From Undaria pinnatifida (taxonomy: Eukaryota > Sar > Phaeophyceae > Laminariales > Alariaceae): a stretch of DNA of 64,000 nt. The translations under genes and the position numbers were made by a program. Position 1 is the stretch's first letter; each line of letters begins with the position of its first letter. A model generated the notes under the pieces. That model saw only the letters and a program-made list of their open reading frames with translations, was not told the DNA's origin and searched no databases. Positions 1-13,500 of this stretch are shown in pieces. The stretch is from NCBI GenBank assembly GCA_012845835.1, contig JABAKD010000108.1:536001-600000 (forward strand). The letters run 5' to 3'.

Positions 1-1237
1 CATGGGTGCACCGGTCGGTATATGGTGCGTTCAATTCGAATGCTTGTGCTTAGACTATGCATCGCCTCCACAAATGTTTTTCAAGGTGGGTATAGGTATG
101 TGTGTATGTGGGCGGTAGTCGTCGACACAGTTAATCGACCGGAGGAGGCACGTCTGCGGTGAAAATATCGGGTCTCGCTATGAGTAGGATTCTCTAGATC
201 ACCATAATGTGGAAAACACGAACGTGGCCGGTGTTCGACATCTAGTTTGATCGCGTGGAGTAGAATCGTCTCAGATGCTATATGGTCGGATCTCTGATCT
301 CGCGCCTTGATGAACGAGCCAGACCCATTGCTTCAACCGTCGCTTGGGTCACCCATATCATCCATTGCATCACGAACCCCGCGAAAAATTGTCAAACGTA
401 TAGTCACCGTTGTTTCGACGCTCTCAAAGCCGGTTGCACCAAGCGCGTCTGCGTAGGGCAGGATAGCACGTATCCTGTCGCGGGCTTTTTCGTGGCGAAC
501 CTCAATGCTCGAGTTGTTGCCCAAAGCTCGAGAATTGAAACTGACGCGTTTAGGGTAGTGCAAAGCTCTCGCCACATTCATAGGCCTAAGGTTAGCGTGC
601 CAATTTACCGTATAATGCACGAGGTATAATAGGGGAAGGACGTGCCGAGGTTTCAGGCCCTGCGTGTCTGCATCGTTGGAATGCTAACCTTGCCACTTTT
701 TTTGGGCGCCCATCGGACCCGATGGTGGGCGGTTTCCACCGTGTTTCGGAGGATCAAAACCGACCACATCTTCAAGAGCGTTTTTTTTTTCTGTAGCGCT
801 GAAGACGTTAGCTCTGTACTAACCAATTCGGAATCCAGGAATGCAGAGGGGAAAAATGACAAGGGTGTTTTGGTCATCAGCCGCCCTTTCCGGTGTCAGC
901 ACGCCGTACGTGTATGTAAGCTATCATTCAGCGAGGGTGCCGTACATCGCCCTGCACTGAAAAACTTCAGCTGCTTCATCTACTTCGAAATATGATCGAA
1001 TACCTTACCCCAGTGACCCATACCGACCGCCTCATATGGCTGACGCTGTAGTTGTCAACTCGTTCATTGCCACTGTTTCCCTCTGCATTTCCAAAGGGTG
1101 TTCGTTTCGTTTTTGCATGATGGACACGCAAACTGCAGCACTAATCATAACCATCAAAACGGTGTAATGAAACCGGGTTGATCAAAATTGTCTCGTCAAA
1201 ATCGTGTGGATGCCGACCGCATGATGCCGGTACACAG
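1..1237. other. Upstream flank of the spliced gene, no exon recognised
   Basis: Apart from a decayed LINE fragment on the minus strand (about 300-620) I see no convincing coding exon here. Open stretches near 640-995 lack splice sites that would join them to the gene downstream. Because the first exon I accept at 1238 starts in mid-protein, earlier exons probably lie left of the window, although a short one could be hidden here. Confidence 0.4.
300..620 (-). pseudogene. Relic of a LINE reverse-transcriptase C-terminal region
   Basis: Read on the minus strand, this stretch gives words such as LPYADALGATGFESVETTV followed by FRG and MDDMG. These align by eye with the segment after the reverse-transcriptase core in the LINEs elsewhere in this window, which read [19 protein letters not shown] and then FAGFVARMG. 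It is too diverged to be a copy of LINE-A or LINE-B, so it probably belongs to a third related family. There is no intact frame beyond about 95 residues. Confidence 0.5.
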
Positions 1238-1539
1238 GACGATGGCAGCTGCGGGGAGCTTTCGAATCTGGCAGACTGCGCGGGGTCCGACACGGCCAAC
1301 GTGAACGTCGCAGGCGTGGGCTCGTCCTGCTCGTGGGACGAAGACTCGAGGACGTGCTACCTATCCGAACCAGAAGACGACATGGAAACCTCGCTCATCA
1401 TCTCGACCATAGCTCTCATCATCGCGTTGCCTTTCGAGATAGCGATCGTTGCGCTGTTCGCTGCGTTCATCGTCCGTCCTACCATCCGGCGTACCATGCC
1501 TACCATGTCTAGTTGGAGCGACGCGCACCCCGAAAACAG
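1238..1539 (+). CDS. Exon 1 of the model: extracellular Cys-rich stretch and first membrane span
   Basis: The exon encodes residues 1-100 of the partial protein plus two bases of the next codon. It begins after ...TACACAG and ends at CAG|GTGAGT. The first 49 residues contain five Cys, including CSWDEDSRTCYLSEP just before the membrane, the kind of Cys/Trp motif seen next to the first span of REJ/polycystin-like proteins. Residues 52-79 form a hydrophobic span with an internal Pro (ALPFE), followed by a basic stop-transfer run (RPTIRR). The start is the least certain edge: the frame is open back to a TAA at 1148, so the true acceptor could lie slightly upstream. The polypyrimidine tract is weak. 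Confidence 0.65.
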
Positions 1540-4500
1540 GTGAGTGGAGCGAGGGGGCGGGCAAGAGGTGGGCAGCGGTACCGGCGTTACACGGTAGCGA
1601 CTTATAAGGTCGACGAGTGTTCATTTGAAACGCACACCGGGGCCAATGTCTTGCTGTTGCGGAACCTCGGAGTGTCTGTTGCTGTTGACCGGTCATCCCA
1701 CGGTAGGGCTGCGGCAGATTCAAAAAATTTTCTGAGGTCCTAAAATGAGGATGTCAATAATTTTTTCAACATCTCAACATGAACCATCACCCGAATCAGG
1801 ACTTAGAAGGCGTTCGCTCAGGCAACCCGACCAGCATTTCTACGCGCTGTTTCTTATTGATATACCATACTAAGAGTCTTATTAATACAACCATTGCACT
1901 CGTAAAGTTATGATACTAACCAATAGTTCAGCCCTCGAGAAGCCCCACCAGTAGACTACATTATTAGTTATTCCAACAACTGCAACCCCTACAGTGGTAC
2001 GAGTCTGACACTGCACACTACACACTACACACTACACACTACACACTACACACCGCGTAGAGATGATAAATGTAGAACGTTTCTAACTCCGAAGTTTCGC
2101 TCCGACATGTACAACAAGGCACAGCAAAAAAGCCTGCACGCGTAGTATACCCTGGTGGCAATTGCTGCCAAAACGAGCATGCAGCCATCGGCTCCGCTCA
2201 TCACCAAGGCTACGGTTGGGTTGTCACTTTCGTAGCCTCTTTTTTTTTCAAGCGTCTCGGGGTCTCTCGCGCGAGTGACCCCCCGATGTCAAGGTTAGGT
2301 GTTCGCTTTTGGTGTTTGAATAATATTAATATGCGATGTGAATCCCCAATCGAATGGTAGGCAACGCTGCGTCGAACAAAATTGCCTACAAAATATTTTT
2401 GTCCGTGAAGTACAGAGTAACTCGTGCGAGTATGATAGTGTGTATGATATGATATGATATGATATGATATGATATGACATTATATGGTATGATATGATAT
2501 GATACGATACGATATGATATGATATGATATGATACTATATTATATGACATGATATGACATGATATGATATGATATGATATGATATGATATGATACGACAT
2601 GATATGGTATGATATGATATTATGCGATACGATACGATACGATATGACATGATATGAAATGATATGAAATGATATGATATGATATGATATGATATGATAT
2701 GATAGCTCAAACCCAGTAGAGAAAATAGGGGGTATATCATAACATCATGAAAATATCATCATAACATCCCCCTACTATCGCCTTAGTCTCATCCTCCGTG
2801 CCATGGTTGCCATGGTTGACATGTTTGACATGTTTGACGTGTTTGACGTGTTTGACGTGTTTGACGTGTCTCCAATCGCATGTGATGTGCCGGAGAAATC
2901 AGGACGGGTTCAAGCTTGCAAAACTCCATGAGTGCATCCGGAATGTCGCGGCCCGATTCCCCGGGAGGCATCAAGGTGGGTCCAGCTAGGGCGCCTGCGG
3001 CCGTCAATGTGGACGATCGATTGATCTGCTCTGTAAAAGTGATTGGGTCCATCTGTCCGTTTATCTGCTGCCTAACTGTGGACGGCCGATCTGTTCTGCC
3101 GCTTTCGTGTGGATTATCGGTAAATCTGCCGTATACATTTGTATGTTCGATTTATCTGCCGCTTAAGTGTGAACGATCGATTTATCCGCTGGTGATGTGT
3201 GAGGGGTTTGATGAGCCTGCGCCCTGTAAATTGTGAACGATCGATTTATGTCATGGTTTTCAGCGTTAACCGTGGATGATCGATGTATCTGTTGTTGTCG
3301 GCGCGGAGGCCGATAAGCGCCTCTTACAAGCACACTGGTTCGGATATTGGCATTGACATACACATGCCATACGTATCCTAGGGTTAGGGATACCATGTTA
3401 GACCAACGCGGCTCCGATTTATACACAATGTGTAGATTTCCCTTTTTTATGGGTTTCCCTTGGTTCTTTTATTAATACTACCAGCATGATTATGATGAGT
3501 GATCGAGGATGGCTCTATTTCATGCTGCAGATTCAACATCGTTGGATGGCGATATTTCAAGAGTATGTGGAATGCTGTCTGCACGAGCGTGTCAAGCGAG
3601 GGAAGGGGGAAAATTGGCCACCACGATGATACCCCTGGAACAACCGGCGCTTTTCTGTGACCTCACCGAATAAGTTGACAAATCAAACCATTCTAAACAA
3701 GTTGACAAAACCATCGCACTCCAAGCCTGAGGCAGAGACGGCGATGATCGAAAATGTTGACATGGAATATCGAGATATTCACGTCCCCGCGAAAGACCGA
3801 CAAGTGTTTGGTAGAGAGTAGTCGTAATTACCAGGAGTCTTCATGTTTCTGGGACAACCGCGCAACACCACTTTTCAGCCACCGCTTCGGTCTGCGTCTA
3901 ACCGTGCCCGACCCTAACCCTAACCCCAACCCTAACGCTAACGCCAACCCCAATCGACTCATCCGACCGTAGGGGTCGCAAAATTTGGACCAAAGGTTTC
4001 TCACCTTCTCACCTTCTCACCTCCTCACCTTCTCACCGGTTGATAAACTCCTTGATCGGTTAATAAACTCCTTGACTGTGTAACTATCGGTTCCACTATT
4101 GACTGTTTACTGCATGAGAATTTTGCGAATACGCTTGTTTTAGGGCTAGCAAAGGAATGTCTTGGAAGTCGTAGTTAGGGTGATATTGAATGATGATGAT
4201 GATGATGATGATGATGGATGATGATGATGATGATGATGATGGATGATGATGATGATGATGATGATGGTGATGGTGATGGTGATGGTGATGATGATGATGG
4301 ATGGTGATGGTGACACTAAGCTCCTTGTATTAGGATATCAGAAATTCTTAGAGTCTGCTGCATTCCTGGCGTGGCATGGCTCCCAACCTCAACACCAACC
4401 CCAACCTCAACATCAACCCCACGCTAAACCATGTGACACGTGACAGGCGAGGCTGAAAGTTGAGGTGGCGTTTGCGCGAGATGCGGAGCATACACGGAGT

Positions 4501-7500
4501 GGCAGGGTGAGGCAGTGTCAAGCGCGTTGCAGCCATTGCCGCTTGTTCCCGATGGCTACCCTATTTTCGCTCTTCTCAAAGTTTTTGTTCTTGCTCCTGC
4601 TTCAACGCGGAAAAGGCCCATGGGCTGTATCTCGGGTAACCATGAGGCGGCCTGGTCCCGTTATTCTTGAGGGGAAGAACACGAATGACACACATTCACC
4701 AAGATTCTCTGGACCGTGAAGATGTTACTACTGCAGTAGAAAATGGCACTATTCCTACCCGCGTGGGTGGCTCGACACAATAGGCTACATGGGCCTCCCT
4801 CGGTTAGTTTTTAGTAGAAAACCTCCTCGGGAATGTTTATGATTGATCGACGCATTGAACCCTATGCTGCACATTGCCGAATGCCAAACAAAAAATAAAT
4901 TTGGTTAACACGACAGCAATAACCGCTTTTACTTCCCTCGCATCACTTCCACTTCCGTAACCCCCCCCCGCCCCGCGCATACCCCCCCGCATTGTGCGTT
5001 TTGCGCTCAACAATAGCTGACTCACATGTGGAAAGTTTTGTGCTGCGGGTTTTGCACCAGCGAGGAAGCACGCGAAGCTCGCCTTGTTAAGCGAGTTAAG
5101 AACGCCATGGGGCCTGCGATTGAGCTGGAGAAGCGGATGGCCAAGGCAAGCGACATGCACGCGCAGGTAGGTGCCGGCATTGTCGTGATTTTTTGTGAAG
5201 CCAGACGCCTGAGTCGAGGAGATTTTTGACGATGGATGCTCCTGCTCCGGAGTACCTGGTATATATCTAGCAGTATGGAGGTGGCATGATTTTTTGTTAT
5301 TGTTTTGCTCACCCCTTCTATTATCTTCGCACTGTTTATTTGTCCTTCTCTCTCCCTAGTCGTAACTCAGATCCACGGTATCTAAGCAGGCTCTCTTCTC
5401 CCCCCTCCCCAACTACGGTATGCGCCTTTTGCACGCCTTTTACGTACTTGTCGCGACCATATTCCAGCCCTTTCTTCCCTCGTCGACTCGCGTCGAATCA
5501 TCAATGAACCCGTGTACGTAAAAAAGAAAAAAAAATAGTTGGAGTTGTTTACGTTGGTTGCCATCGTCGGCGTGGTCATCATTACTAAGTCAAGAACGTT
5601 AATTAATTTCCGTGTTGGAGTGAGACGATATATTACATAGTACCGCGTGTTCCCATACATAGGGGGGGGGGAGGGGGAAATATAGTCAATTAATAGCTAC
5701 ATAGGATACAGCATTAGTATATAAGATATACTAGGGGTCCCCCCAGTAAGGCATTGGTGTGCCAGAGCAATAGAGAGCAATAGAGAGCAATGTCATCGCC
5801 TTATCGGTAGGAAGCTATCCTATCCGAGCGATCGAGGCGGACTCCCTCGGTCACGCCTATTAATAGCCAAAAGTTTCCTGTAAGAGTTCTTAGCTCTTAA
5901 CATAAGACCTCCAGCATAAACCGAGGATCATCACGTACCACCGAAAGAAACCAAGACAACATTGCACAGGTCAGAGGAGCAAAACCAATTAAGAAATAAT
6001 CGAAAAAACGTTCGAGAATGTATATATATGTCATACAAGTATATGTGGCACATCAATCAATGTCTCCGCCGTTCGCAGGAAGCTATCCTGTTCGAGCGAG
6101 CCGAGGCAGACTCCCTCAGCCACGTGGAACGACAAGTTTTCTTCAAGAGTCGCATCCTCAACTACGGCGAAGAGAGCGACCTGTCTCCCGTCTCGGCATA
6201 CGCGAAAAGTGTGGCCTGGCTCGTCGTCGTGGCGTACGCCGTGGGTATGTCCTTCTACGTGTGTCTCTTCGCGGTTAAAGCTGGGACCGCGACCTCGGTA
6301 CAATGGATGATCTCCTTCTGGTTGGCCTTTTGCGAGGTGAGGCACTACGTGTTCGTTGCGATGTAGTTCTCTTCTCGTGCCCACCGACGTTTGGTGGTTT
6401 TAGTGTTGTGCTGGGTTTTTTAATGTTTTTGGGTCGTCGTCTGCTGGCTTACCGTCATGGCGCAAGCGGTGGGGTTGTCTTTCTATGTGTGTCTGTTCGC
6501 GGTCAAGGCTCGGACCGCAACTCCCGTAAATAAATTTGATTATCTCCTCTAGGCTGGCCCGTTGGGTATGTGGAACTACTCACCAGCCTGCGGAAGTCTA
6601 GCTCTCATCCTAGCCCAATCCCTAACGCAGTAGGGCTTCCCCTTACCCCAACCCCAAAAATAATGCGGTCTAGAAAAGGCGGCGTCGCTATCTAAGGCGG
6701 TCAAAATCGCTCGGCGCGACTGGAGAATTGCAATCATACCCTAGGATTAATAAGGCGGCTTCCCCTCATAAGGCGGTCATACGGTACTGCTTTGTATAGT
6801 GTATAACACACCACCGCCTTACTGAGGGACGGACCCCTACCATATACTGTATTCAGTATGGTTTTCTTACGCTGCTTTATTCTACAAGAAATTTCAAGTG
6901 TAGAGTCGGCAGATCGATCAATCGATACGATCGATACGATATTAAAGTGGTGCACCCGTATCAATACCGGTCAGTACCAGACTGTACCAGACAGTAGGGA
7001 ACAGTAAGAGACAGTACCGTCGCTGCAGGGTTTTCGGAGCGACACACAGGTCGGGTGGTTTGGGGGAATTGACGAGGCGAGCCAAGTGACGATGGGACAG
7101 GTTTACGACTTCCAAATGCTATTCTGGCCAAATGCGGTCGTACCCTGACGAGAGACTAGGAGGAGCTTAGCCTGGTACTTTCCCGGTGTACAGTCGTAAC
7201 ACAACCCCGCACCGATGCCGGCTGCTCATATTCCCCCAAGATACGGTAGCGCGACCCCCAACTGGTCCCGACCACCAATGTTCCCCCAATATTCCCCCAG
7301 TGTTCCCCCAATGTTCCCCCAATGTTCCCCCAATGTTCCCCCAATGTTCTGCCGTAACACGACCCCTCACTAGTACTGTCAAACAACAACCACGGCGTCT
7401 GCTATACACACACATATATATATACCCTTAATGAGGACAAACAACCCGCAATACGCTCGATCGGAATATCGCACACAGGTTGCAAAGATGAGTTTCGACA

Positions 7501-10500
7501 AATCTTCGATCCCACAGCTGGAGTGTATTTTTATTTTCATAATATGCATAGTCTATATAGTATATATGTATATATATACATCCGGTAGTGTTGTTCAGAC
7601 GTCAGCCTACAAGCACAAAGTCAACTGTATGTCCCGGTTCGCTTCAGATTGTCAACCGACATCCACGACGTCTGCTATACACACACATATATATATATAC
7701 ATCCTGGTCGTTTTCAGATTGTCAACCGACATCCACGACGCCTGCTACATATATATACATCCTGGTCGTTTTCAGATTGTCAACCGGCAACCACGATGAC
7801 TGCTATACATATATACACGTATATATTATGTATGTATATATGTATTATGTATATATATTCCGGTAGTCATGAGATGTCAAGCGACGACCACAACGCCTGC
7901 CACATGTCGTATCCCTCAATAGTGCGAAAGAGTTAATGCAGTCAACCCTACCGTATCAATATTAGGAGAACATTTAACCTCCCTCCCCGCACTGCTATTA
8001 ACACCTACATATCGTACATCGTCTCCCTTGAAGGTTAGGAAGAATGATGCCTTGGGTTAGTACAGCGCCATATATATACATAGAATGATGCATCATCTTT
8101 AACTCCGATTCCCCATGCCAATCAATCTAGATTCATTATCCTGATACTCTTGGCTTTTTATCTATTAATAGCTCTCCTCCTCGTCCTCCTCCTCGTCGTC
8201 CTCCTCTTGCTCCTCCTCTTGCTCCTCCTGTGCCGTCGGTAATTCCGGATGACGGTCAACACACCACCCTGAGCAGGATATCTTGCTGTTGATCCCTCTG
8301 AAGCTGGCGTTCGTCTACCTCTTCCTACCAAGCATGATGCGCCACCGCATGCGCCCAGACATGTTCACCCGAATTCCAAAGTACGCCCCGAGCGTACAGA
8401 TTGCGCGTCGCCGGCCGGATTTGCAGGTTCGGTCGTCGGTTCGTTCGTTCGTTCGCTCATTCCGTCGGTCGTTCGCGATGTTTCCTTTGAGCGCTTCCTT
8501 TAGGCGTGTGCGAAGCGTTGGGAAAAGTACCACATACGTCAGGCAAGTAGTTGTGTTCACTCATTTCAAATATGTCAGCTGTGAGTTTCGACCGATACTA
8601 ACGATAACAAGAGACAGAGTGGGAAACGTCCATCGGTGAAAAACAACGCTCGGATTCCGCTCGGACTTGGATTCCGCTGCAAAGTGCTACTTTCGTTTTT
8701 ACGGTTGGTGGAAGTTGGGCAGCGCAAGCCTAGGATTTTCTCGCGAAGGTTGTCATACCAAGTACTCTGGAAATAAACACTGGCGTTCGGTAAACAAGAC
8801 GGATCATGTTTTTCTTCCCCATCATGCTATGATACCAGCATGACAAGAAAAATACGAGCCGGCTATCCTATCCCTACCCTCCCCACGATCGATGCCAGGT
8901 TTCGAGTTTGATACTGGCGGGGACCATTCCTGATGGCAACGAGTACGAGAAGTTTATCCCCCTGTTCCATCCGAAGAGGCGTTGGTTAGCCTGGCTCACA
9001 GGCGCGGCATTTGCCTCCCTCGCTCTCATCATGGTGCTGCCGGATACGCTACAGGCCATGGTGCGTGCGTGCGTGTGTGCGTGGGTGGGTAGGTGGGTGC
9101 GCTCGATTGGTGCTGTGTACAATACTTTGGCTTAGCTTTGTCGATCATCGTATTTGCGGTTGTCGTACATTCTTTTCTTTTCTAGCGCCTTTATTTTGTG
9201 TTTGTTCGTCATTTTTTGTGGTTGGCACTCGCGCTACCCAATTTTGCCGAATTGTTACCGCTGTGTAAAACGTAATTTCCGGTAGTATCAAGGGGAGCAA
9301 CTACGAAGAAAAAGGTTTCCACAATTTTTATTCAAGGAGTCAGACAGGGGGGCGGGGGTTGCTAACACCAAGTAAAACAAAAGTTGGAAACAAAACGTCA
9401 TTTTCTCGATTCGCACAGAATTTTCAACGCTCCGAGTTTGTTCTTGTTTTCAAGCTTTCTGCGAAGAAGGAGTGCGGCTCCGTTTTCTCTTATAAGTGTG
9501 CTCCCCTCTGGTAGTCGCACGATATTTGCAGTCGCCCCTTGGTTGAGCGTCGCCTAATGTCTGCACAACGTTACCATGGCGAACGGCATCGCGAACGGCA
9601 TGGCGAACGGCATGGCGAACGCGATGGTGAACGCCATGGCGAACGCCATGATAGCTACGATTCCCTCGCCAATTTAGGCTCTTGATATTTGATACCTGGC
9701 ACCTGGTATGTTTTGATGAATATTATTACCATCCTACAAGGGGCGGAAGAACAAGCTACCACTGATAAAAGCTATTATTATCAATAATAGCCTCAGCGTC
9801 GATCACACACACATATATATATATTTCGTTTAAACAAACGCCTACTTCGCGGTAGCCCAACGTGTCTCAAATGCATCTCCTGGTACGTGACCTAAAACGT
9901 GCTGGGAAACCGCACGCCCGTCGTTTTCGGGGCAAACTGTTCGAATTCGACTATTGGACCATTAGACTGTTAATATCCATACATAACAGGATGGTAACTT
10001 TGGGGGGGGTGGGAAACGTTCAACGTGTTAATAATGCCATGTCCCTTCAAAAACGGCGAATCCGTGCCGCGTCTCACGAGGTTCTAACCCTAACCTCATG
10101 ACCGGGGTTCTTGCTGGCATGGTGCTGGTATGGTACTGGTGTGGTACTGTTGTGGTACTGGTGTGGTACTGGTGTGGTACTGGTGTGGTACTGGTGTGGT
10201 ACTGGTGTGGTACGGTACATTTGACAAGTGCTCGTACGACGATAGGGAAAATAGTATACTTCAAAGTATATATGTACACTGTACCTATTTTAAGGTGAAA
10301 ATAAATACAGTATTTGTACCTGTTGCTGTACCTTTTGTTGGGTCGATACGTTCCCGACTGGTGGGGTACAGGTACCTCTTTTGGGCATTTTTTTTCTGGG
10401 TGGCGAGGTACAATACCTCTTTTGGGGTCAAAATGTTTCTGACTGGCGGTGTACAGTACCCCTTTGGGGTATTTTTTCTGGGTGGCGAGGTGCGGTACGT

Positions 10501-13500
10501 CTTTTGGGGTCAAATTTTTCTGACTAGCGGGTGTACTGTACTCCTTTTGAGACCAAAAAAAAAGCTGACTGGCGAGGTATTGTACCTCTTTTTGACTGGC
10601 GGTACTATACCAATTCCCATCATCGCTGTAATAGGATAAGTTTTGGCAGTATCATTTGTGTTTCACGATAAGTGTTGTATAATGATTGCAGTATTACTGC
10701 AATTTGGATATGATTTTGATCATTTTCACCTAGGTCATGGGATTCATTGAGCGTTGTTTGCATGTTTGTTTTTCAATTTTGCTCAAAAATCGGTGTTTGT
10801 GTGATTGTGTGATTGTGTGAGGCAGATGTGTTTGTGTTTTGTTAGTATGAGGTAGAGAGCTCCTCAAGTAAAAATTAAAGTCACAAGTTAAGCGCCAGTG
10901 GTAGCATTAGTAGTACCATATACCGTAGCATGAATAAAAAATTTCAGGGATTTTGACAGGTCGGAGATGACTTCTTATCGTGGGTCGAGTCGGATAGGGT
11001 AAGGGTGAGGGTAAGGCTGACCCGACCCATGAGACTCCGAACACCACCGGACCCGACCCGACTCAACCCGTGATTTTGTGAAAAATCTCCAGATCAGACC
11101 CGCAGGCCGGTTCATGACCCGTCAAAAGCCCTGAATAATTCACACATTATGGTACAAGAGCAGGTCCGCTGTTCATGACCCGTGTCTTCCGGGGCTGAAA
11201 CTTCCTCTCTAGTGTGTATAAGCGCATGATCTGCATGGTCTGGAGTATCTTGCCGGATGGGAACCGTGTAATCTGCATAACCTAGGCACATGTATCCACG
11301 GAATACATCTGAACTATATACGCAGATCGTGCACAAAACATCATAACGACAAATATATGGTCTGTATTATCTATATGGTATATGTGATGTATATGATCTA
11401 GATCATGACCTGTCCGGGCTTGTGTTTTTTTTTCCTTGCTGTCCGACGCACCTAAGCCGCATCCATAACCCGCGCTCACTCAGGTGGTTGACGTGATTGT
11501 GGCGGTGGTGGTTGGAGGGGGATTGCTCGGGCTCGGAAAACTGCTCCCCCTGTCCGTGTGGGGCTTCGTGCTCTTCCTTGGGCTCGTCGTGGTGTTTGCC
11601 GTCTCCTGCCGCTACCGGCACAAAGCGATGGTGAGTGAGTGACTGGGCTGTGAGGAGGCAATAGCTTCTTCGCATCGGCGTGAAAAGTTAGTTACCCTTG
11701 GCGCCAGTTGCCAGCTGGCTGTTTTTTTATTTCAAGGCGGCGGATTACCAAGGTCGGACCGCAGATCGGACAAAAAAGTAGCCGAATACATGCGTACATG
11801 GCTTGTCGTCTCTTTTTATGTCTTCCCTCAACCCCGACAAACGCGGTGTTTAGCAGACCCAAATATCCACCTTGAATAATGTATTGGTCCTGGTTGGCAA
11901 GTGTAACAAGATTGAGCAGTATTGACCTAGGGACCGATTTTACCGCTATGCAGGGTGCCCTTTATGATAGCTCTGTAGTGGCCATTCACGCGAGGGTTAC
12001 TTGGATGTTATATCGCTGGTATAAATTGCTTGATGTCCGCCGGATACCTTCTGACAGAAAAGGGGGCGGAGCCGTTCATTCAGGCAGGCGATAACGCCTG
12101 CTAGCTATAAAGGGGGGATTTGTTGAAATCACAACGCCGCAACGGGGGAGAGGGGACAGCATAGCACTAACCCACCCTGAAGGGCCGTATATATATGTAG
12201 ATTCATAGAAATATCAGGTGGAACTAAATCCACCCGGAGAATTCGGAGAATGGATTGAAGATGCGGTGCGTCACAACCCACTTCCACACCTACCTCTAAC
12301 TTGCAAGGCAGAAGCCAATTGGACAGGTGCAACGTACAGCAGGCACCAAACCTCTCACATACCATCGTGGAAGCCAATAGAACGCGTATAATGCGAAGCA
12401 GACACTAAATATCGCACATGTCAATACGTGAAAGAACAGAACGCGTATAATGCGAAGCAGACACCAAAAGTTTCAACATACCGGTACGCGAAGGCCAATG
12501 GAACGCGTTCAAGTCGAATCAGACACCAAAACGTCTGAGCATACTGGTAGTGTACGTAAAATCCGAAAGGGAAAGCTATGATCACCGGATAGCTGAAACC
12601 GAATAACGGCGCTTGGGGGAGCGGTGTTGCTCCTACAACTAGCCACAACAACATGAGCTATGACTGGTCAGGCGCACGTGGGGCGTGGCGTGGCAGGGCT
12701 CCAGCTTCTCGCGCGCTGCGTGATTGTGCGCTTTTCGTAGATTAGCTCTTTTGACAAATTCCAAAACGTGTCCAATCTATTTCCAACTTGTTTGTCCTCA
12801 AAGTCATGTATCCAGTTCTTCAGGAGGAGTTAAGGATGACGCGGAAGACACCAATAACCCTCGGCGCTCCTCTGACGGGGGGGGATATTCATAGCATGGA
12901 AGAGGGGGGAGGGGGAACTCGTTCGTTGCTTGTCTTGATCATTTGACCATTGAACACGTATGTATCCCAGTCGAGACGGAGCACCGTTCCTACTCCTAAT
13001 TGAGATGAACACTCCAACGCTTGGGCCCTCATTGCGTTTCTTCCCTATATTACATTACGTACAAAACAATAGTGGTTGGGGGGGAGCCACTCTCGACATA
13101 AACGAGGTGACAAAGGACGGCGCTGATTGGTGAACGTGGCGCGGCTCGTACAGCATCTGGTGGTGGGACTATCTGTACGCTTGGCATTGCGAATGAGCGG
13201 AAGAAACCCCGCCGTTCCCACGAAAAATAATGACCATGTCAACCACCGTTATTTAGTATCTAGCCTTACAAGGCTACCCCGTGCCGCGCTCCCCTAAATT
13301 TGCGAATTCTGTTCGAGGGGCACGGTATCGTATTAATAGTTGACTACTCATAGTGGAGGGATCCCACTACGATGGTGCTGGTTGAATAGAACCACTGCTC
13401 TTTGTAGTGCCGGTGAATAGTGCCACCGTTCATATTGTGCTGGTGAATCGTTCCCGCTGAATAGTGCCACCGTTCTTTATAGTGTGCAGGTGAATAGGCC

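Larger units (their letters stand above)
1540..5060 (+). other. Intron 1 (about 3.5 kb), mostly tandem repeats
   Basis: Starts with a consensus GTGAGT donor. The acceptor chosen is TTTTGCACCAG|C at 5060, because it alone restores phase with exon 1 (two bases left over) and the frame of exon 2 (one base, then EEAREARL). A nearer AG at 5015-5016 would put exon 2 in phase 0 and break the join. The intron carries the repeats at 2014, 2443, 2816, 3010, 3910 and 4190 listed separately; the remaining stretches, including 3300-3900 and 4320-5000, show nothing recognisable. Confidence 0.6.
5727..6843. mobile_element. Pair of about 37-bp inverted repeats bracketing exon 3
   Basis: The left arm at 5727-5763 (TAGGGGTCC, then CAGTAAGGC, then TTGGTGTG) matches the reverse complement of the right arm at 6804-6843 (TAGGGGTCC, CAGTAAGGCGG, TGGTGTG) with a few mismatches. 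Further AAGGCGG words lie inside the right arm at 6679-6780. This could be one TIR element enclosing exon 3, or two unrelated MITE ends in opposite orientation. Confidence 0.5.
6337..8276 (+). other. Intron 3 (1.9 kb) with minisatellites
   Basis: Runs from GTGAGG to CCTGAGCAG. It holds the decayed exon copy, the right arm of the TIR pair, an 11-bp array, an about 70-bp minisatellite and a pyrimidine-rich stretch (CTCCTCCTCGTC type, 8168-8230) that probably acts as the polypyrimidine tract. The 6850-7270 stretch shows no recognisable feature. Confidence 0.6.
9061..11483 (+). other. Intron 5 (2.4 kb)
   Basis: Contains three tandem arrays (9575, 10110, 10330) and a stretch of alternating GGGTCG/CGACCC words at 10,975-11,110 that can fold on itself. 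Nothing is recognisable in 9,270-9,570 or 11,110-11,480. Confidence 0.6.

Noticed and set aside
3910-3955. A telomere end
   Set aside because: Only a few degenerate CCCTAA-like units in the middle of an intron.
5015-5060. Alternative acceptor for exon 2 after CAACAATAG at 5016
   Set aside because: It would start in phase 0 while exon 1 ends with two leftover bases, breaking the frame; the acceptor at 5060 fits.
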